A stretch of DNA of 35,389 nucleotides from an uncultured Rubripirellula sp. (GCA_938075415.1 CALJHC010000045.1:1-35389); one strand, 5' to 3'. Positions 1 to 9,044 are shown, counted from the first letter of the stretch. Notes: generated by a model not told the origin, from the sequence alone. A program made the numbers and translations.

Positions 1-118
<118 letters not shown>

Positions 119-244
119 CGGGTCACGGGTCACGGGTCACGGGTCACGGGTTACGGGTCACGGGTCACGGGTTACGGGTTACGGGTTACGGGTTACGGGT
201 TACGGGGCACGGGTCACGGGTTACGGGTTACGGGTTACGGGTTA
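119..244. repeat. Heptamer tandem array, unit CGGGTTA/CGGGTCA, 18 copies
   Basis: Eighteen contiguous heptamers. The first four end in TCA, copy 5 in TTA, copies 6-7 in TCA, copies 8-12 in TTA, copy 13 is CGGGGCA, copy 14 is TCA and copies 15-18 are TTA. The blocks of identical variants indicate local duplication of groups of units. The unit shares its length but not its sequence with the preceding array. Confidence 0.97.
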
Positions 245-679
245 AAACGCTTCTTACTTACGAATTGGCAGATTGATTGAGTAAAAAAAATCGAAACCGA
301 CGGCATGCATCAGCGTTTCCATTGAAGTCGCGGTAGGATCCAGTTCGTCAAAAGCAGTGTTGCCAGCCAGCGGGCCATGAAGACGATTTGCAATTCCCCT
401 GGGTAATCAATGCAAGTAAAACCAACGAATCATCGTCGAATGAACCGAGGTGAATCCGGTGGCCTTGCGGTGGATCCGACGGAGAGTGAAAGGAGAAGGG
501 ACGCCAGGCGGAACTTCCATGGAGGCTCCGCATCCATTTTCCGATCCACGTCCCTCACCGAGGTAAAATCCGAAGCGAAGTCCGTCTTCGGTTCCAATTC
601 GGCTTCCTGCCCCGCCAAAGCACGCTGCACCAATCACTTCTTGATGAATTCCCCCTGACTCTAACCTTGGATCACGAAC
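245..679. other. Non-coding gap upstream of the PQQ-type gene
   Basis: No reading frame here resembles a protein family and none has a convincing ribosome binding site. Short overlapping frames on both strands look like chance. The gap may hold the promoter of the following gene, but I could not identify one. Confidence 0.5.
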
Positions 680-2167
680 TTGATCACCTTTCACGCCCAA
701 CGCTTGACGGACGTCTCCCATTCAGATCGCGAACGTCAAATCACCAAACCGACCAACAACGCACTCGAAGTGTCAAACGATCCAAACGCTCACAGCAACA
801 CTTTATCGAGAGTCCGCACCGTTGAGTTTGGTTCATTGAAACCAACTCTTCACATCCTAATCGTTAGCTCGCTGCTGACCTTCAACACGTCTTCCTTGAA
901 AGCAGAGGATTGGCCGCAGTGGCAAGGCCCAAATCGCGATGCGGTCTCGGCTGAGTCTGGTCTACTGGGTCAATGGCCAGAGGGTGGTCCACCACTCGCG
1001 TGGCGTGCGGAAGGACTCGGCGGTGGTGACAGCGCACCGGCGATCGCGGGGGGCACGATATATGGAATGAGCAATCAAAACGAAAAAGAAATCGTTTGGG
1101 CCATCAACGAAAACGATGGCAGCCCGATCTGGAAGGCGGTGATCGGTGACCGGGTGGAACAAAGGATGTCACAATCCAAAGAAGGTCCCGGTGGCACACC
1201 AACGGTCGAGGGGGATCGGATTTACGTCATCGGGATGGGCGGTGTGGTCGCCTGCCTCGATCGGATCGATGGCAAGCTGATTTGGAAACGTCAACTCGCG
1301 GAAGAATTTGGTGGCATCGTTCCGCCATGGAGCTTTCGAGAGTCACCGCTTGTGGATGAAAATCGCGTGATCTGCACTCCAGGTGGTCCCGAGGCGATGA
1401 TGCTGGCATTAAACAAGAGCAATGGTAAAACCGTGTGGAAAACAGTTCCAAAAGCCCAACAATCGTCCCCCTCCGCCACTGATCGATCCGGTGGTGGCGG
1501 ACGTCCCGGTCGACGTGGGCCCCGCTCCGGCGCCGCGTATTCCTCCGCCATTGCAATTGATTTCGAAGGAGAACGGCAATACGTCCAGTTGACCGCCAAA
1601 GCACTGATCGGTGTCTCGGCAAATCAGGGCGATGTCCTTTGGCAATACACCGCACCGGCCAACGCGATGGGCATTAATTGCTCAACCCCGATCTACAAAG
1701 ATGGCATCTTGTTCGCCGCATCGGCATATGGCAACGGAGGTGGGGCGATCAAGCTGATCAAAAAAGAGGACGGCTCGATCGATTACGAAGAACTCTACTT
1801 CAGCCCCAGTATGCAAAACCACCACGGTGGGATGGTCGTCATCGATGGAGCACTCTATGGAGCCAACGGCGGAAACGGCGGCGGAATGATGGCCTGCCTC
1901 GATTACGAAACTGGCAAAGTCCTTTGGCGCGAACGGAAAGGGCCCAAGGGAGCGTTGATGTACGCCGATGGACGGATTTACCTTCGCAGTGAACTGGGGC
2001 CCATTGTTCTGATGGAACCGTCCAAAGAGGAATACATTGAGCGAGGGCGGTTTGAACAACCCGACCGAAGCGGCTCCCGAGCCTGGGCTCATCCCGTGGT
2101 CGCCAATGGCAAACTTTACATTCGCGATCAAGGACTGCTTCTTTGCTATGACGTGCAAGCCAAATAG
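680..2167 (+). CDS. Secreted PQQ-like beta-propeller repeat protein
   Basis: The protein is a WD40-like PQQ propeller of the BamB/alcohol-dehydrogenase-like class. The mature part begins EDWPQWQGPNRD, a common opening of planctomycete secreted propellers, and blade motifs such as GGVVACLDRIDGKLIW, YETGKVLWRERKG and NGKLYIRDQGLLLCYD recur. Length is 495 residues from ATG 680. The hydrophobic signal segment (LKPTLHILIVSSLLTF) lies about 50 residues in, so the real start may be a TTG at 836 (443 residues); neither start has a clear ribosome binding site. A Gly/Arg-rich loop (GGGGRPGRRGPRSG) interrupts one blade. It may bind a ligand or scaffold a complex in the periplasm. No catalytic residues can be assigned, and enzyme activity should not be assumed. 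It converges on the sialidase gene. Confidence 0.85.
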   Translation: MITFHAQRLTDVSHSDRERQITKPTNNALEVSNDPNAHSNTLSRVRTVEFGSLKPTLHILIVSSLLTFNTSSLKAEDWPQWQGPNRDAVSAESGLLGQWPEGGPPLAWRAEGLGGGDSAPAIAGGTIYGMSNQNEKEIVWAINENDGSPIWKAVIGDRVEQRMSQSKEGPGGTPTVEGDRIYVIGMGGVVACLDRIDGKLIWKRQLAEEFGGIVPPWSFRESPLVDENRVICTPGGPEAMMLALNKSNGKTVWKTVPKAQQSSPSATDRSGGGGRPGRRGPRSGAAYSSAIAIDFEGERQYVQLTAKALIGVSANQGDVLWQYTAPANAMGINCSTPIYKDGILFAASAYGNGGGAIKLIKKEDGSIDYEELYFSPSMQNHHGGMVVIDGALYGANGGNGGGMMACLDYETGKVLWRERKGPKGALMYADGRIYLRSELGPIVLMEPSKEEYIERGRFEQPDRSGSRAWAHPVVANGKLYIRDQGLLLCYDVQAK

Positions 2168-2218
2168 AAATGACAAAGGCGAAAGCCGCTTGATATCCGC
2201 CTCATCACGCCACAACAA

Positions 2219-2250
2219 CCGTTCACCAGTCAATGCATTCAGTTGAACGG
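2219..2250. terminator. Possible bidirectional terminator between convergent genes
   Basis: A perfect seven-base inverted repeat (CCGTTCA / TGAACGG, 2219-2225 and 2244-2250) lies 52 bases after the propeller stop and about 63 bases beyond the sialidase stop, followed on the plus strand by ATCGTTTT. Position and T-run suit a terminator, but the 18-base loop is long. Confidence 0.35.
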
Positions 2251-2313
2251 ATCGTTTTGGAAATGACGAATCCTCTCACTCACCAACCGACCGGGCAGGG
2301 TCAATCCATCAAC

Positions 2314-4713
2314 TCAATCGGTTGAGTCAGATAACGGGCGAACCATTTTCAGCGTGCCCAACGTGACTTCGCGTTTGTCACGATTAATCATGTCCGCCAA
2401 AGGCACACGTTGAAATGTCAGATGGGACTGACTTCCCTCGTATAAAATCCCCACCGTCTCGTCATCAATCATTGTCAAGCAGGAATAGCCGGCACTGGAA
2501 CCTTCATCCAATAACAATCGGTGTTCCTGAGGCCAATGGTTTCCGAGATCAGCAGATGCCTTAATCATCATGCGTTCACGTCGGTGGATGCTATCGGGGT
2601 TAGAAAAGAGAAGCCAAGGATGCGAGAGCGATTCCACGGCAAAGCCTGAACTCAATAAACTGGCCATGCAGGCACGAGGCTCAATCAAACTTGATTCGGA
2701 TGTCACGTGTCGCTGCCACGTCTTTCCCAAATCGCTCGTGACCATCACAACTCGACGATCCTTACGGTTGTAGCGACAGTTCAGCATCAGGACTCCGGGT
2801 CGCAATTCAACCAACTGAGATTCAGTGGTATCATCCCAAGCTCCGGTCCCGATCTCCCAGGATTGACCATGATCCTTGGAATACATGATCGTCGAGTGCG
2901 GAAGTCGATTCCGTTCAGGGGGATCCTGATACTGAGCGGCAAAAACGATGGTTCCATCCCGCATGGTGATGCCACGGCCCGGCCCGGGTAAGACAAAGCA
3001 CCATTCTGGACGCTTCACCTGCTGAGTGATATTGATCGGTTCACTCCAAGTCACGCCATCATCGTCACTGCGCACAAGCATTACCTGACCGGTTTGGATC
3101 GGGGACATGCCCGGGCCCGAACCGTTCCAAGATCGATTACCGTGACTCCAGGTTGCGGCAACCCAGATGGATCCGGTCACCGAGTCCACCAAGACCGCTG
3201 GGTCACCGATACCGTCATATCGCCACTTTGGATCACGCCCCATATCCATGATGGCTCTCATCGGCTGCCACGTTCGGCCACCGTCTGGTGAACGTGACAT
3301 GCCGATATCAATATCATTGGGTAAGTCGCCACCGCTGCGATGCCGCAGATCATAGACCGCAATCAAGGTCCCCCGTTTGGTGGTGGCGAGCCCGGGGATC
3401 CTGTAAGTGTGAACCCCTTCATCGCCTGCCTCACGCAACGCAACACCGACACGCTGCATGGAATAATGCGACAGGTCCAAATTCTCAATGGGTTTAGAAC
3501 ACTCCACGTTCAACACTTCAACACCCAGCCGATGACTCAGGTCCGTATCAGGATCAAGGAAACCATTGACCCAAATCACCGTCTCGCCTTCCTGCAATTC
3601 GATATCAGCGTCCAGTTCCAAAACCCGTCCCAACTCGACTTTGGTGGGTTGGATCGGGTCAGCGACTCGATCCAAGGTTTCCAACCCCTGCCTGAGTTGC
3701 GAATCTGGCCCAGACAAGGGATCGTCATTTTCGGATACCGAATCCGCCTCGGACCATTGCAAAAGATCGTTGGAACTCGCACCCCAAAGCGAGGCGTTGG
3801 CGGGTAAAACACCACCCGGCGTGGCCGATAAGAATAAACCGACGACGGGCGATTGATTCGAGGCTGCGTGCAATTTGACGGACAACTTCTTCAGCTTGAC
3901 AGGATCGAGATCCCCAACCGCACGGATCATGATTTTCGCCAAAGGTCCCGCCTGCTCGCCGACGAGGACGGGCAGCGTGTAGGGAAGACTTTCGACCGAG
4001 ACGATACGTTGCCTCTGCAGCGGAGCAATCCGAAGATCGTCAATCAAAATCCCCGTCCCCGGGGGACTCGAACATGTCATTTTCAACCGAGTGATCTTCC
4101 CCGATCCCAGCGGCACCCGCACCGAATTCAAAAAAGATCTTCCCACGCGAACACTGCGATCACCCTTGAAAATTTCGACCCAACCATTTTCCGTCTCCTT
4201 TGCAATCCGAAACGTAAAAGGTTCACGACTCGTCCATCGCTCGGCCCAGAAACGCAAACCATGCTGCGTCGTGAGAGGTTTCTTCAAGTCCAAGACAACT
4301 TCGGTGACTGGACCGCCAAGTAATTGCAAACACTGCCGCCCTGTTTTGGAATGCTTGTTGTCAATCGCGACCTGACCGGTCAAACGAGACCATTTGCCGA
4401 GGTCAGTCTCCAACTGATCAAAACGCCCCGCACCAACGGATTCAAATCCTTCATCCCAACTGCCTTCAACCGCTCCGGGATCAACGGCTTGGTCTTGTTG
4501 CGACACCAGACGAAGAGACAAGAGGGAATCAGGTGAGATTTGGCCTGAATTTCGCTCGGATACGTTATGAACCACATCTGGAGTTGTCGCCGCTGGAGTT
4601 GTCGCCGCTTGTGGCGCAGCAAACGTTTCGATGTCATACAGAGTTGACAGACAAACAGATACCGCCAAGTGTAGGCCTAAACGCGGGTAACATCGAAAAG
4701 TATCACGAAGCAT
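2314..4713 (-). CDS. Secreted exo-alpha-sialidase (GH33-type, BNR repeats)
   Basis: The 799-residue product should release terminal sialic acids from glycans outside the cytoplasm. The catalytic half has the YRIPG motif (Arg about 438), Asp-boxes SPDGGRTW (about 474), SDDDGVTW, SKDHGQSW and TSDLGKTW, an acid/base candidate in GGDLPNDIDIG, Glu about 631 (TESQLVELRPG), an Arg in LNCRYN (about 647) and the likely nucleophile Tyr about 743 (AGYSCLTM). The N-terminal half holds a jelly-roll-like segment (about 85-230) and a sialidase-associated N-terminal domain (about 236-410). The start at 4713 is chosen because GGGAGAGGGGG lies just upstream and a signal peptide (LGLHLAVSVCLSTLYDIETFA) follows. 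The frame extends upstream to 4824, but that extension reads through a 15-base duplication and is unlikely to be translated. Sialidase motifs appear complete. Confidence 0.9.
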   Translation of the reverse strand: MLRDTFRCYPRLGLHLAVSVCLSTLYDIETFAAPQAATTPAATTPDVVHNVSERNSGQISPDSLLSLRLVSQQDQAVDPGAVEGSWDEGFESVGAGRFDQLETDLGKWSRLTGQVAIDNKHSKTGRQCLQLLGGPVTEVVLDLKKPLTTQHGLRFWAERWTSREPFTFRIAKETENGWVEIFKGDRSVRVGRSFLNSVRVPLGSGKITRLKMTCSSPPGTGILIDDLRIAPLQRQRIVSVESLPYTLPVLVGEQAGPLAKIMIRAVGDLDPVKLKKLSVKLHAASNQSPVVGLFLSATPGGVLPANASLWGASSNDLLQWSEADSVSENDDPLSGPDSQLRQGLETLDRVADPIQPTKVELGRVLELDADIELQEGETVIWVNGFLDPDTDLSHRLGVEVLNVECSKPIENLDLSHYSMQRVGVALREAGDEGVHTYRIPGLATTKRGTLIAVYDLRHRSGGDLPNDIDIGMSRSPDGGRTWQPMRAIMDMGRDPKWRYDGIGDPAVLVDSVTGSIWVAATWSHGNRSWNGSGPGMSPIQTGQVMLVRSDDDGVTWSEPINITQQVKRPEWCFVLPGPGRGITMRDGTIVFAAQYQDPPERNRLPHSTIMYSKDHGQSWEIGTGAWDDTTESQLVELRPGVLMLNCRYNRKDRRVVMVTSDLGKTWQRHVTSESSLIEPRACMASLLSSGFAVESLSHPWLLFSNPDSIHRRERMMIKASADLGNHWPQEHRLLLDEGSSAGYSCLTMIDDETVGILYEGSQSHLTFQRVPLADMINRDKREVTLGTLKMVRPLSDSTD

Positions 4714-4796
4714 CGCTGACCCCCTCTCCCTAAACGAATTCCACATCAAGGCACCCATCGCATGCCTGCAAAAGAAACCGTGGATTCCCGATATTG

Positions 4797-4826
4797 ACTT
4801 AAAACACAACGACTTAAAACACAACG
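4797..4826. repeat. Two tandem copies of a 15-base unit
   Basis: ACTTAAAACACAACG occurs twice in direct succession, upstream of the sialidase gene. It encodes the repeated CFKS of the spurious N-terminal extension of that frame. Confidence 0.9.
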
Positions 4827-5121
4827 TTACCCCTGCACCAACCGATGCATCAACGTCTTATCTGTTTCCAATCCAACCGCCAGTCCCGCGGTGATTTCCA
4901 GTACTGGGGTGATTTTCACGGCCGGGGTACGGGTCAAAATCGGTTCAGAGTTTCTGTTTGGTTTTCGACCAAACCGTTAACACCAGTCTAGGTGAATTCT
5001 AAAACCAACAGATTGACGTGGGACCAATTCGAGTGAAATGCTCCAAAATGCAAACCCGCTACGAATTCACTAACCAGAGACTCGAGCAACCCAATCCCTC
5101 GGCGAGGATCCATCGGCAACG

Positions 5122-5153
5122 AACCAACCAACCAACCAACCAACCAACCAACC
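5122..5153. repeat. Tetranucleotide array (AACC)8
   Basis: Eight perfect copies of AACC. It is a simple-sequence tract of the kind that changes length by slippage. Confidence 0.95.
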
Positions 5154-5560
5154 CATCTTGCGACGACTGATGGATGATAGAGTGGTGGAATCTTGTTGAA
5201 ATTAAAGATTGACGCCCGCAAATGCGAGGTGACACAACTTGCATCCCATCACTTTTCCGACCACCGGGATGCTGCAATCCCTTTAAATCCTTGTCATTCC
5301 AAGGAATGACAAAAAAGATGGACACGGTTGGCATTGAGTTAAGTTGCGACTTGACCTCGACGCATCCTACCTGCAGGCTTCAAAGTCATTCGTCACCCGT
5401 TCGAATTCAATCTTTCAACGTGATCGGTATCCTTTCATCAAATGAATCATCTGCCAAGTGATTGTCGTTGAACACCAAGATGACCTGACGGCATGACCGA
5501 GAAAACAAGTGTCGAAATCCACTGGGCAGGTTGGCGGCCGGACGTGAGAGACTCCTTGGC

Positions 5561-5620
5561 CACCAAGTCAGGAACAGCACACCAAGTCAGGAACAGATCA
5601 CCAAGTCAGGAACAGATCAC
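5561..5620. repeat. Three copies of a 19-base unit
   Basis: The unit CACCAAGTCAGGAACAGAT occurs three times (5561, 5580, 5599), the first differing only at its last two bases, with a three-base start of a fourth. It lies about 90 bases before the next gene. Confidence 0.93.
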
Positions 5621-5710
5621 CCGAACTGAGCACCGAGAGGGGCCAACGCGTAAGGATCTGTCGTAGGCAACACGAATCGGAATTAGCAGCACCAATCCCA
5701 AAGTCTGATC

Positions 5711-6490
5711 ATGTTTGAGTCCCATATCGGCATCGACTATTCTGGTCGCGGAACCCCGACCACTCGAACTTCGGCAATTCAGGTTTTCCAATCGTGTCAA
5801 AGACAGGAACCTCTGTCTGTCCCCTCACCCGCGGGTTCCAAGACTCGTGTTCGCAATTGGTGCCGCAAGGAAGTTGCAATCTGGCTCCTCGAGAAGATTC
5901 AGAACAGCCCACCGCTGATTGTTGGAATCGATCACGGTTTCTCGTTTCCAAGCAGCTACTTCGAAAGATTGAAATTAGAAAGTTGGAACGAGTTTATCGA
6001 AGATTTCTGCCAACACTGGCCCTGTGATCACCCCAAGACAAGTGTCGACGATGTCCGGGCGCAACTGCAATCACAACCTGACCGAATCGGATCCGCGAAC
6101 GAACTGAGGCTGACAGAGCGTTGGTCAAGTTCGGCGAAAAGTGTTTTCCAATTTGACGTGCAGGGGTCAGTGGCCAAGTCAACTCACGCGGGACTGCCAT
6201 GGTTAAGACACCTTCGACAGCACGCCACTGGATCTCTGCATTTCTGGCCGTTTGATGGCTGGGAAATCCCCGAGGGTAAATCAGTCATCGCCGAAGTTTT
6301 TCCCTCCATCTTTCGTCAACGCTACCCACGCTGCGATCGGACGGTGGATGCTCAAGATGCCTATTGCGTCTCACGCTGGCTCTCCGAATCCGACCACAAC
6401 GGCTCTCTGAACCATTATTTCCGTCCTTTTCTTGAGAAATCCGAGCGGAGCCTTGCAATGCTCGAGGGGTGGATCTTAGGTATCATGTAG
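5711..6490 (+). CDS. DUF429-like predicted RNase H-fold protein
   Basis: A 259-residue cytoplasmic protein without signal peptide. It opens with HIGIDYSG (Asp 9), then LIVGIDHGFSFP (Asp 74), IAEVFPSIF (Glu 195) and TVDAQDAYCV (Asp 213/216). This order of acidic residues after a first beta-strand is the pattern of DUF429/RNase H-like predicted nucleases. The central 90-180 region has no recognisable motif. Function in this family is not established; nuclease activity is inferred from the fold only. No ribosome binding site is visible before the ATG. It ends 55 bases before the His-rich gene, so co-transcription is possible. Confidence 0.65.
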   Translation: MFESHIGIDYSGRGTPTTRTSAIQVFQSCQRQEPLSVPSPAGSKTRVRNWCRKEVAIWLLEKIQNSPPLIVGIDHGFSFPSSYFERLKLESWNEFIEDFCQHWPCDHPKTSVDDVRAQLQSQPDRIGSANELRLTERWSSSAKSVFQFDVQGSVAKSTHAGLPWLRHLRQHATGSLHFWPFDGWEIPEGKSVIAEVFPSIFRQRYPRCDRTVDAQDAYCVSRWLSESDHNGSLNHYFRPFLEKSERSLAMLEGWILGIM

Positions 6491-6545
6491 CAACTTGCTT
6501 TGAATCTGCTCTCACAAGACTCGTCCACTCGCAAAGGAACCCAAA

Positions 6546-7499
6546 ATGCTTTCCCTTCGATCCCTGCTGACTGCTTTGATGACGCTCAGCATCTCCACCG
6601 TCATTTTCGCCTCCGAAGCGGACGAATATCGGGAAAAAGCGATGGCGATGGAGAGAGAAGCCAAGGAACTCGCAGAACACGGCAAAATCGAGGAAGCAAA
6701 GAGACTGGATCGAGAAGCGTCGGAGCTGTTCCAGAGGGCTGAGCATCTTGAACGGGATAGACCGGATCCCAGGAGGATCGAATTGCAAGAAATCAGAAAT
6801 CGTCTGCATGATCTGGAAAATGAACACCAGAAACTTTCAACTCGAGAGGGCGCTGAACCTCGCCTGAACGAGATCCGAAGGGAATCTGAACATCTCGAGA
6901 GAGTGATGCATGAACTGTTCACGGACATCGAGCGAGAGCATCAAGGGGATCGGCGTTCCAACGAAATGAGGGAAGGCCGCGAACACGAAGAGCATCACGG
7001 GGACGAGTACCACAGAGACGATCACCACGGAGACGAGCATCGCGATCATCGCGGGGATGATCATCGCGATCACCACGGAGACGAGCATCGCGGGGATGAT
7101 CGCGAGCACCACGGGGACGAGCATCGCGGGGACGAGCATCGCGAGCACCACGGGGACGAGCATCGCGAGCATCACGGGGACGAGCATCGCGAGCACCACG
7201 GGGACGATGATCGCGAGCACCACGGGGACGAGCATGATTCGCCACAGGGCGAAATCATGCACCGACTACAAAACATGCGAATTGCCGTCGATCATCTGCA
7301 TCAAGCCGGACTTCACGATATTGCCGAACACGTGGCACAGCGCGCCCGAGCCGCCGAACAGGAACTTCATCAGCGTGAACAAGAATCCCACCACGAAAAC
7401 CACGATGACCCCGTTCATCAAGTCATGCGTCAACTTGAGATGCTCCGTCACGAAATTGGTCGACTCCGCGAAGACGTGAACCAACTCAAAAATCGTTAG
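6546..7499 (+). CDS. Secreted coiled-coil protein with His/Asp/Glu-rich repeats
   Basis: A 317-residue product with a clear signal peptide (MLSLRSLLTALMTLSISTVIFA, cut near residue 22) and a good ribosome binding site (AAAGGA, 6533-6538). Residues about 23-140 are charged and probably coiled-coil (many EAKRLDREA-type heptads). Residues about 146-230 are an array based on the octapeptide HREHHGDE with shorter and variant copies. Residues 232-317 form a second charged helical segment ending RLREDVNQLKNR. The His/Asp clusters would suit binding of divalent metals such as Zn, Ni or Cu outside the cytoplasm, but this is inference. I recognise no family. A 9-base-pair hairpin follows the stop. Confidence 0.8.
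   Translation: MLSLRSLLTALMTLSISTVIFASEADEYREKAMAMEREAKELAEHGKIEEAKRLDREASELFQRAEHLERDRPDPRRIELQEIRNRLHDLENEHQKLSTREGAEPRLNEIRRESEHLERVMHELFTDIEREHQGDRRSNEMREGREHEEHHGDEYHRDDHHGDEHRDHRGDDHRDHHGDEHRGDDREHHGDEHRGDEHREHHGDEHREHHGDEHREHHGDDDREHHGDEHDSPQGEIMHRLQNMRIAVDHLHQAGLHDIAEHVAQRARAAEQELHQREQESHHENHDDPVHQVMRQLEMLRHEIGRLREDVNQLKNR
6985..7236 (+). repeat. In-frame coding tandem repeat, 24-base core unit
   Basis: The core unit is eight codons (HREHHGDE). HHGD occurs eight times, interspersed with shorter HRGDE/HRGDD copies. The unit is a multiple of three, so copy-number change keeps the gene in frame. Because of the unit length the other frames and the opposite strand also stay open here, which produces false overlapping frames. 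Confidence 0.93.
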
Positions 7500-7532
7500 A
7501 CGCAATCCTCAACTGATTTTCACACCGCGATC

Positions 7533-7572
7533 ATCGCGGGCAAGCAGCCTTTCATAGGAAACAGCCCGCGAT
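7533..7572 (+). terminator. Strong hairpin after the His-rich gene
   Basis: A perfect nine-base inverted repeat (ATCGCGGGC, 7533-7541; GCCCGCGAT, 7564-7572) with a 22-base loop begins 34 bases after the stop at 7499. It is placed as a terminator or mRNA-stabilising stem would be, but lacks a following T-run, so an intrinsic terminator is uncertain. Confidence 0.4.
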
Positions 7573-7680
7573 TGCCGGCCAGGGATCCTCATCAGAAACC
7601 TGACGACATCACGACATCTTGCGAAAGGTCGTTCGCCTTGATTCGCGAAGCGGCTACCTCCTTAACCGTCTGTGGCTTTG

Positions 7681-7717
7681 CCAGAGGTTTGACAGGCCAG
7701 AGGTTTGACAAGCCAGA
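7681..7717. repeat. Two and a third copies of a 16-base unit
   Basis: CCAGAGGTTTGACAGG is followed by CCAGAGGTTTGACAAG and a partial CCAGA. Confidence 0.88.
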
Positions 7718-7985
7718 TGCGGGCTTGAAACAGAATGCCAATCATGATCGATTTGAGTCGATCAGGAACATAGTCGACTCGGTTGCCCGCCCAATGGAAA
7801 AATCTGCTCACTCGGCTAGACTCGTTTCCATCGCAGCTAGCGTTCAGTGACGCTGCCGAGCCGACTTCTTTTTATCTCATCGCCTTCTGCAATCATCACT
7901 TGGTTGTAATGCCTGCGGTCTGCGAGGTATCGCGTCCATGTCATCCAACCAACAAGATTCTCGCAATTGCTCTGAAGATTGATCC

Positions 7986-8630
7986 ATGTCAAATACTCAC
8001 CCCCTCAAGTTCCACGAACCGATTGCTGATTTCATTCGTCAAAGGACAAATGAATTCGAAACTATCAAAACGGATCGAAGGCGACTTCTTGATTCACTTT
8101 CTGATTACATTCGAGCAAAAACAGAACGAGCGGAACCCATCCTTTTAACCTTTCTCTGCACCCACAATTCCAGGCGCAGTCATCTTTCACAAATTTGGGC
8201 AAGGCTCGCCGCCGATTTCTACAACATCGCCAATGTGCAATGTTTTTCCGGTGGCACCGAGGCCACCGCGATGAACGAAAGAGTGATTGCATCGCTCAAG
8301 CGAACAGGGTTTCAGGTCACCACCGTCAATGAAAATCCTGCAAACCCCGTCTACTATCTCGACTACGCTGAGGACGCGGTCGCCATTGAGTGCTTCTCAA
8401 AAGTCTATGACTCAGAACCTAACCCTGTCAAAGACTTCGCGGCGATCATGACCTGCTCCAGCGCGGACCGGGCCTGTCCGGTGGTTCCAGGGTGCGAACT
8501 GCGACTCCCAATTCGCTACACCGACCCAAAAGCGTCCGATGGAACCCCGCATGAATCTGAGACCTATGACGAACGCTCAAAGCAGATCTGTCGTGAGATG
8601 CTTTACACGATGAGCAACATGGCTTGTTAG
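7986..8630 (+). CDS. Low-molecular-weight phosphatase / arsenate-reductase-like protein
   Basis: A 214-residue cytoplasmic protein. After an unusual helical N-terminal extension (residues 1-50) comes the P-loop FLCTHNSRRSHLSQ, giving the C-X5-R signature with Cys 58 and Arg 64. The late YTDPKASDG supplies the general-acid Asp (about 180), and MTCSSADRACPVVPG contains two more cysteines (157, 164). This arrangement is shared by LMW protein-tyrosine phosphatases and thioredoxin-type arsenate reductases. No ars genes (arsR, arsB/acr3) flank it, so a role in arsenic detoxification is not supported by context. The start ATG has no strong ribosome binding site. Confidence 0.82.
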   Translation: MSNTHPLKFHEPIADFIRQRTNEFETIKTDRRRLLDSLSDYIRAKTERAEPILLTFLCTHNSRRSHLSQIWARLAADFYNIANVQCFSGGTEATAMNERVIASLKRTGFQVTTVNENPANPVYYLDYAEDAVAIECFSKVYDSEPNPVKDFAAIMTCSSADRACPVVPGCELRLPIRYTDPKASDGTPHESETYDERSKQICREMLYTMSNMAC

Positions 8631-8762
8631 AGCAGCCGCTCACACAAATCCATGCCGAGAAACACAGACGGTGACGTGTGCCGTTTTGGTCGATGTGAAC
8701 ACCTTGCGACCTGATGAGCCGATGACCGACCACTCGCCATCACTGACGATCAACGACTTGCC

Positions 8763-8796
8763 GATTGGTGATGCTCAACGATTGGTGATGCTCAAC
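8763..8796. repeat. Two perfect copies of a 17-base unit
   Basis: GATTGGTGATGCTCAAC is repeated exactly in tandem. Confidence 0.92.
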
Positions 8797-8917
8797 GATC
8801 GCTAAAGCCTGGTGTTCCTTCAGGACGACTTCCCGAAAACCTTACGTTAATCGAGCCACATCATGGGATGATCGCAACGGGATCAAAGCGTGGTTCCGAA
8901 TAACGAATCGCTCTGGA

Positions 8918-8949
8918 ACATTGCATCCCATCAACATTGCATCCCATCA
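8918..8949. repeat. Two perfect copies of a 16-base unit
   Basis: ACATTGCATCCCATCA is repeated exactly in tandem and followed by ACAATG, a degenerate start of a third copy. Confidence 0.92.
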
Positions 8950-9044
8950 ACAATGAGTGCAAGCGACCCGTCGAGGGACCGATCAACCAATGGGTTGAGG
9001 AACCGATCAACCAGGGGATGGAGTCGTCAGGCAAGCCAGCACCG

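Larger units (their letters stand above)
4827..5710. other. Long divergent intergenic gap with two tandem repeats
   Basis: About 880 bases separate the divergent sialidase and DUF429-like genes. Apart from the two repeats listed separately I see no convincing gene. Short frames here have no family resemblance, and one minus-strand frame is merely the translation of the AACC array. Promoters for both neighbours must lie here but are not recognisable. Confidence 0.55.
7500..7985. other. Intergenic gap with hairpin and short duplication
   Basis: No supported gene. The stretch holds the hairpin at 7533-7572 and the 16-base duplication at 7681. A 92-codon frame from 7572 has no family resemblance and no ribosome binding site. 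Confidence 0.55.

Noticed and set aside
407..721. 104-codon minus-strand frame upstream of the propeller gene
   Set aside because: No ribosome binding site, no family motif, and overlapping frames on the other strand are just as long; most likely chance.
5059..5334. Minus-strand frames containing GWLVGWLVG
   Set aside because: The hydrophobic repeat is only the translation of the AACC array.
6837..7262. Minus-strand frame with a long hydrophobic VPVVLAMLVP repeat, looking like a membrane protein
   Set aside because: It is the antisense of the His/Asp-rich coding repeat; the 24-base unit keeps every frame open.
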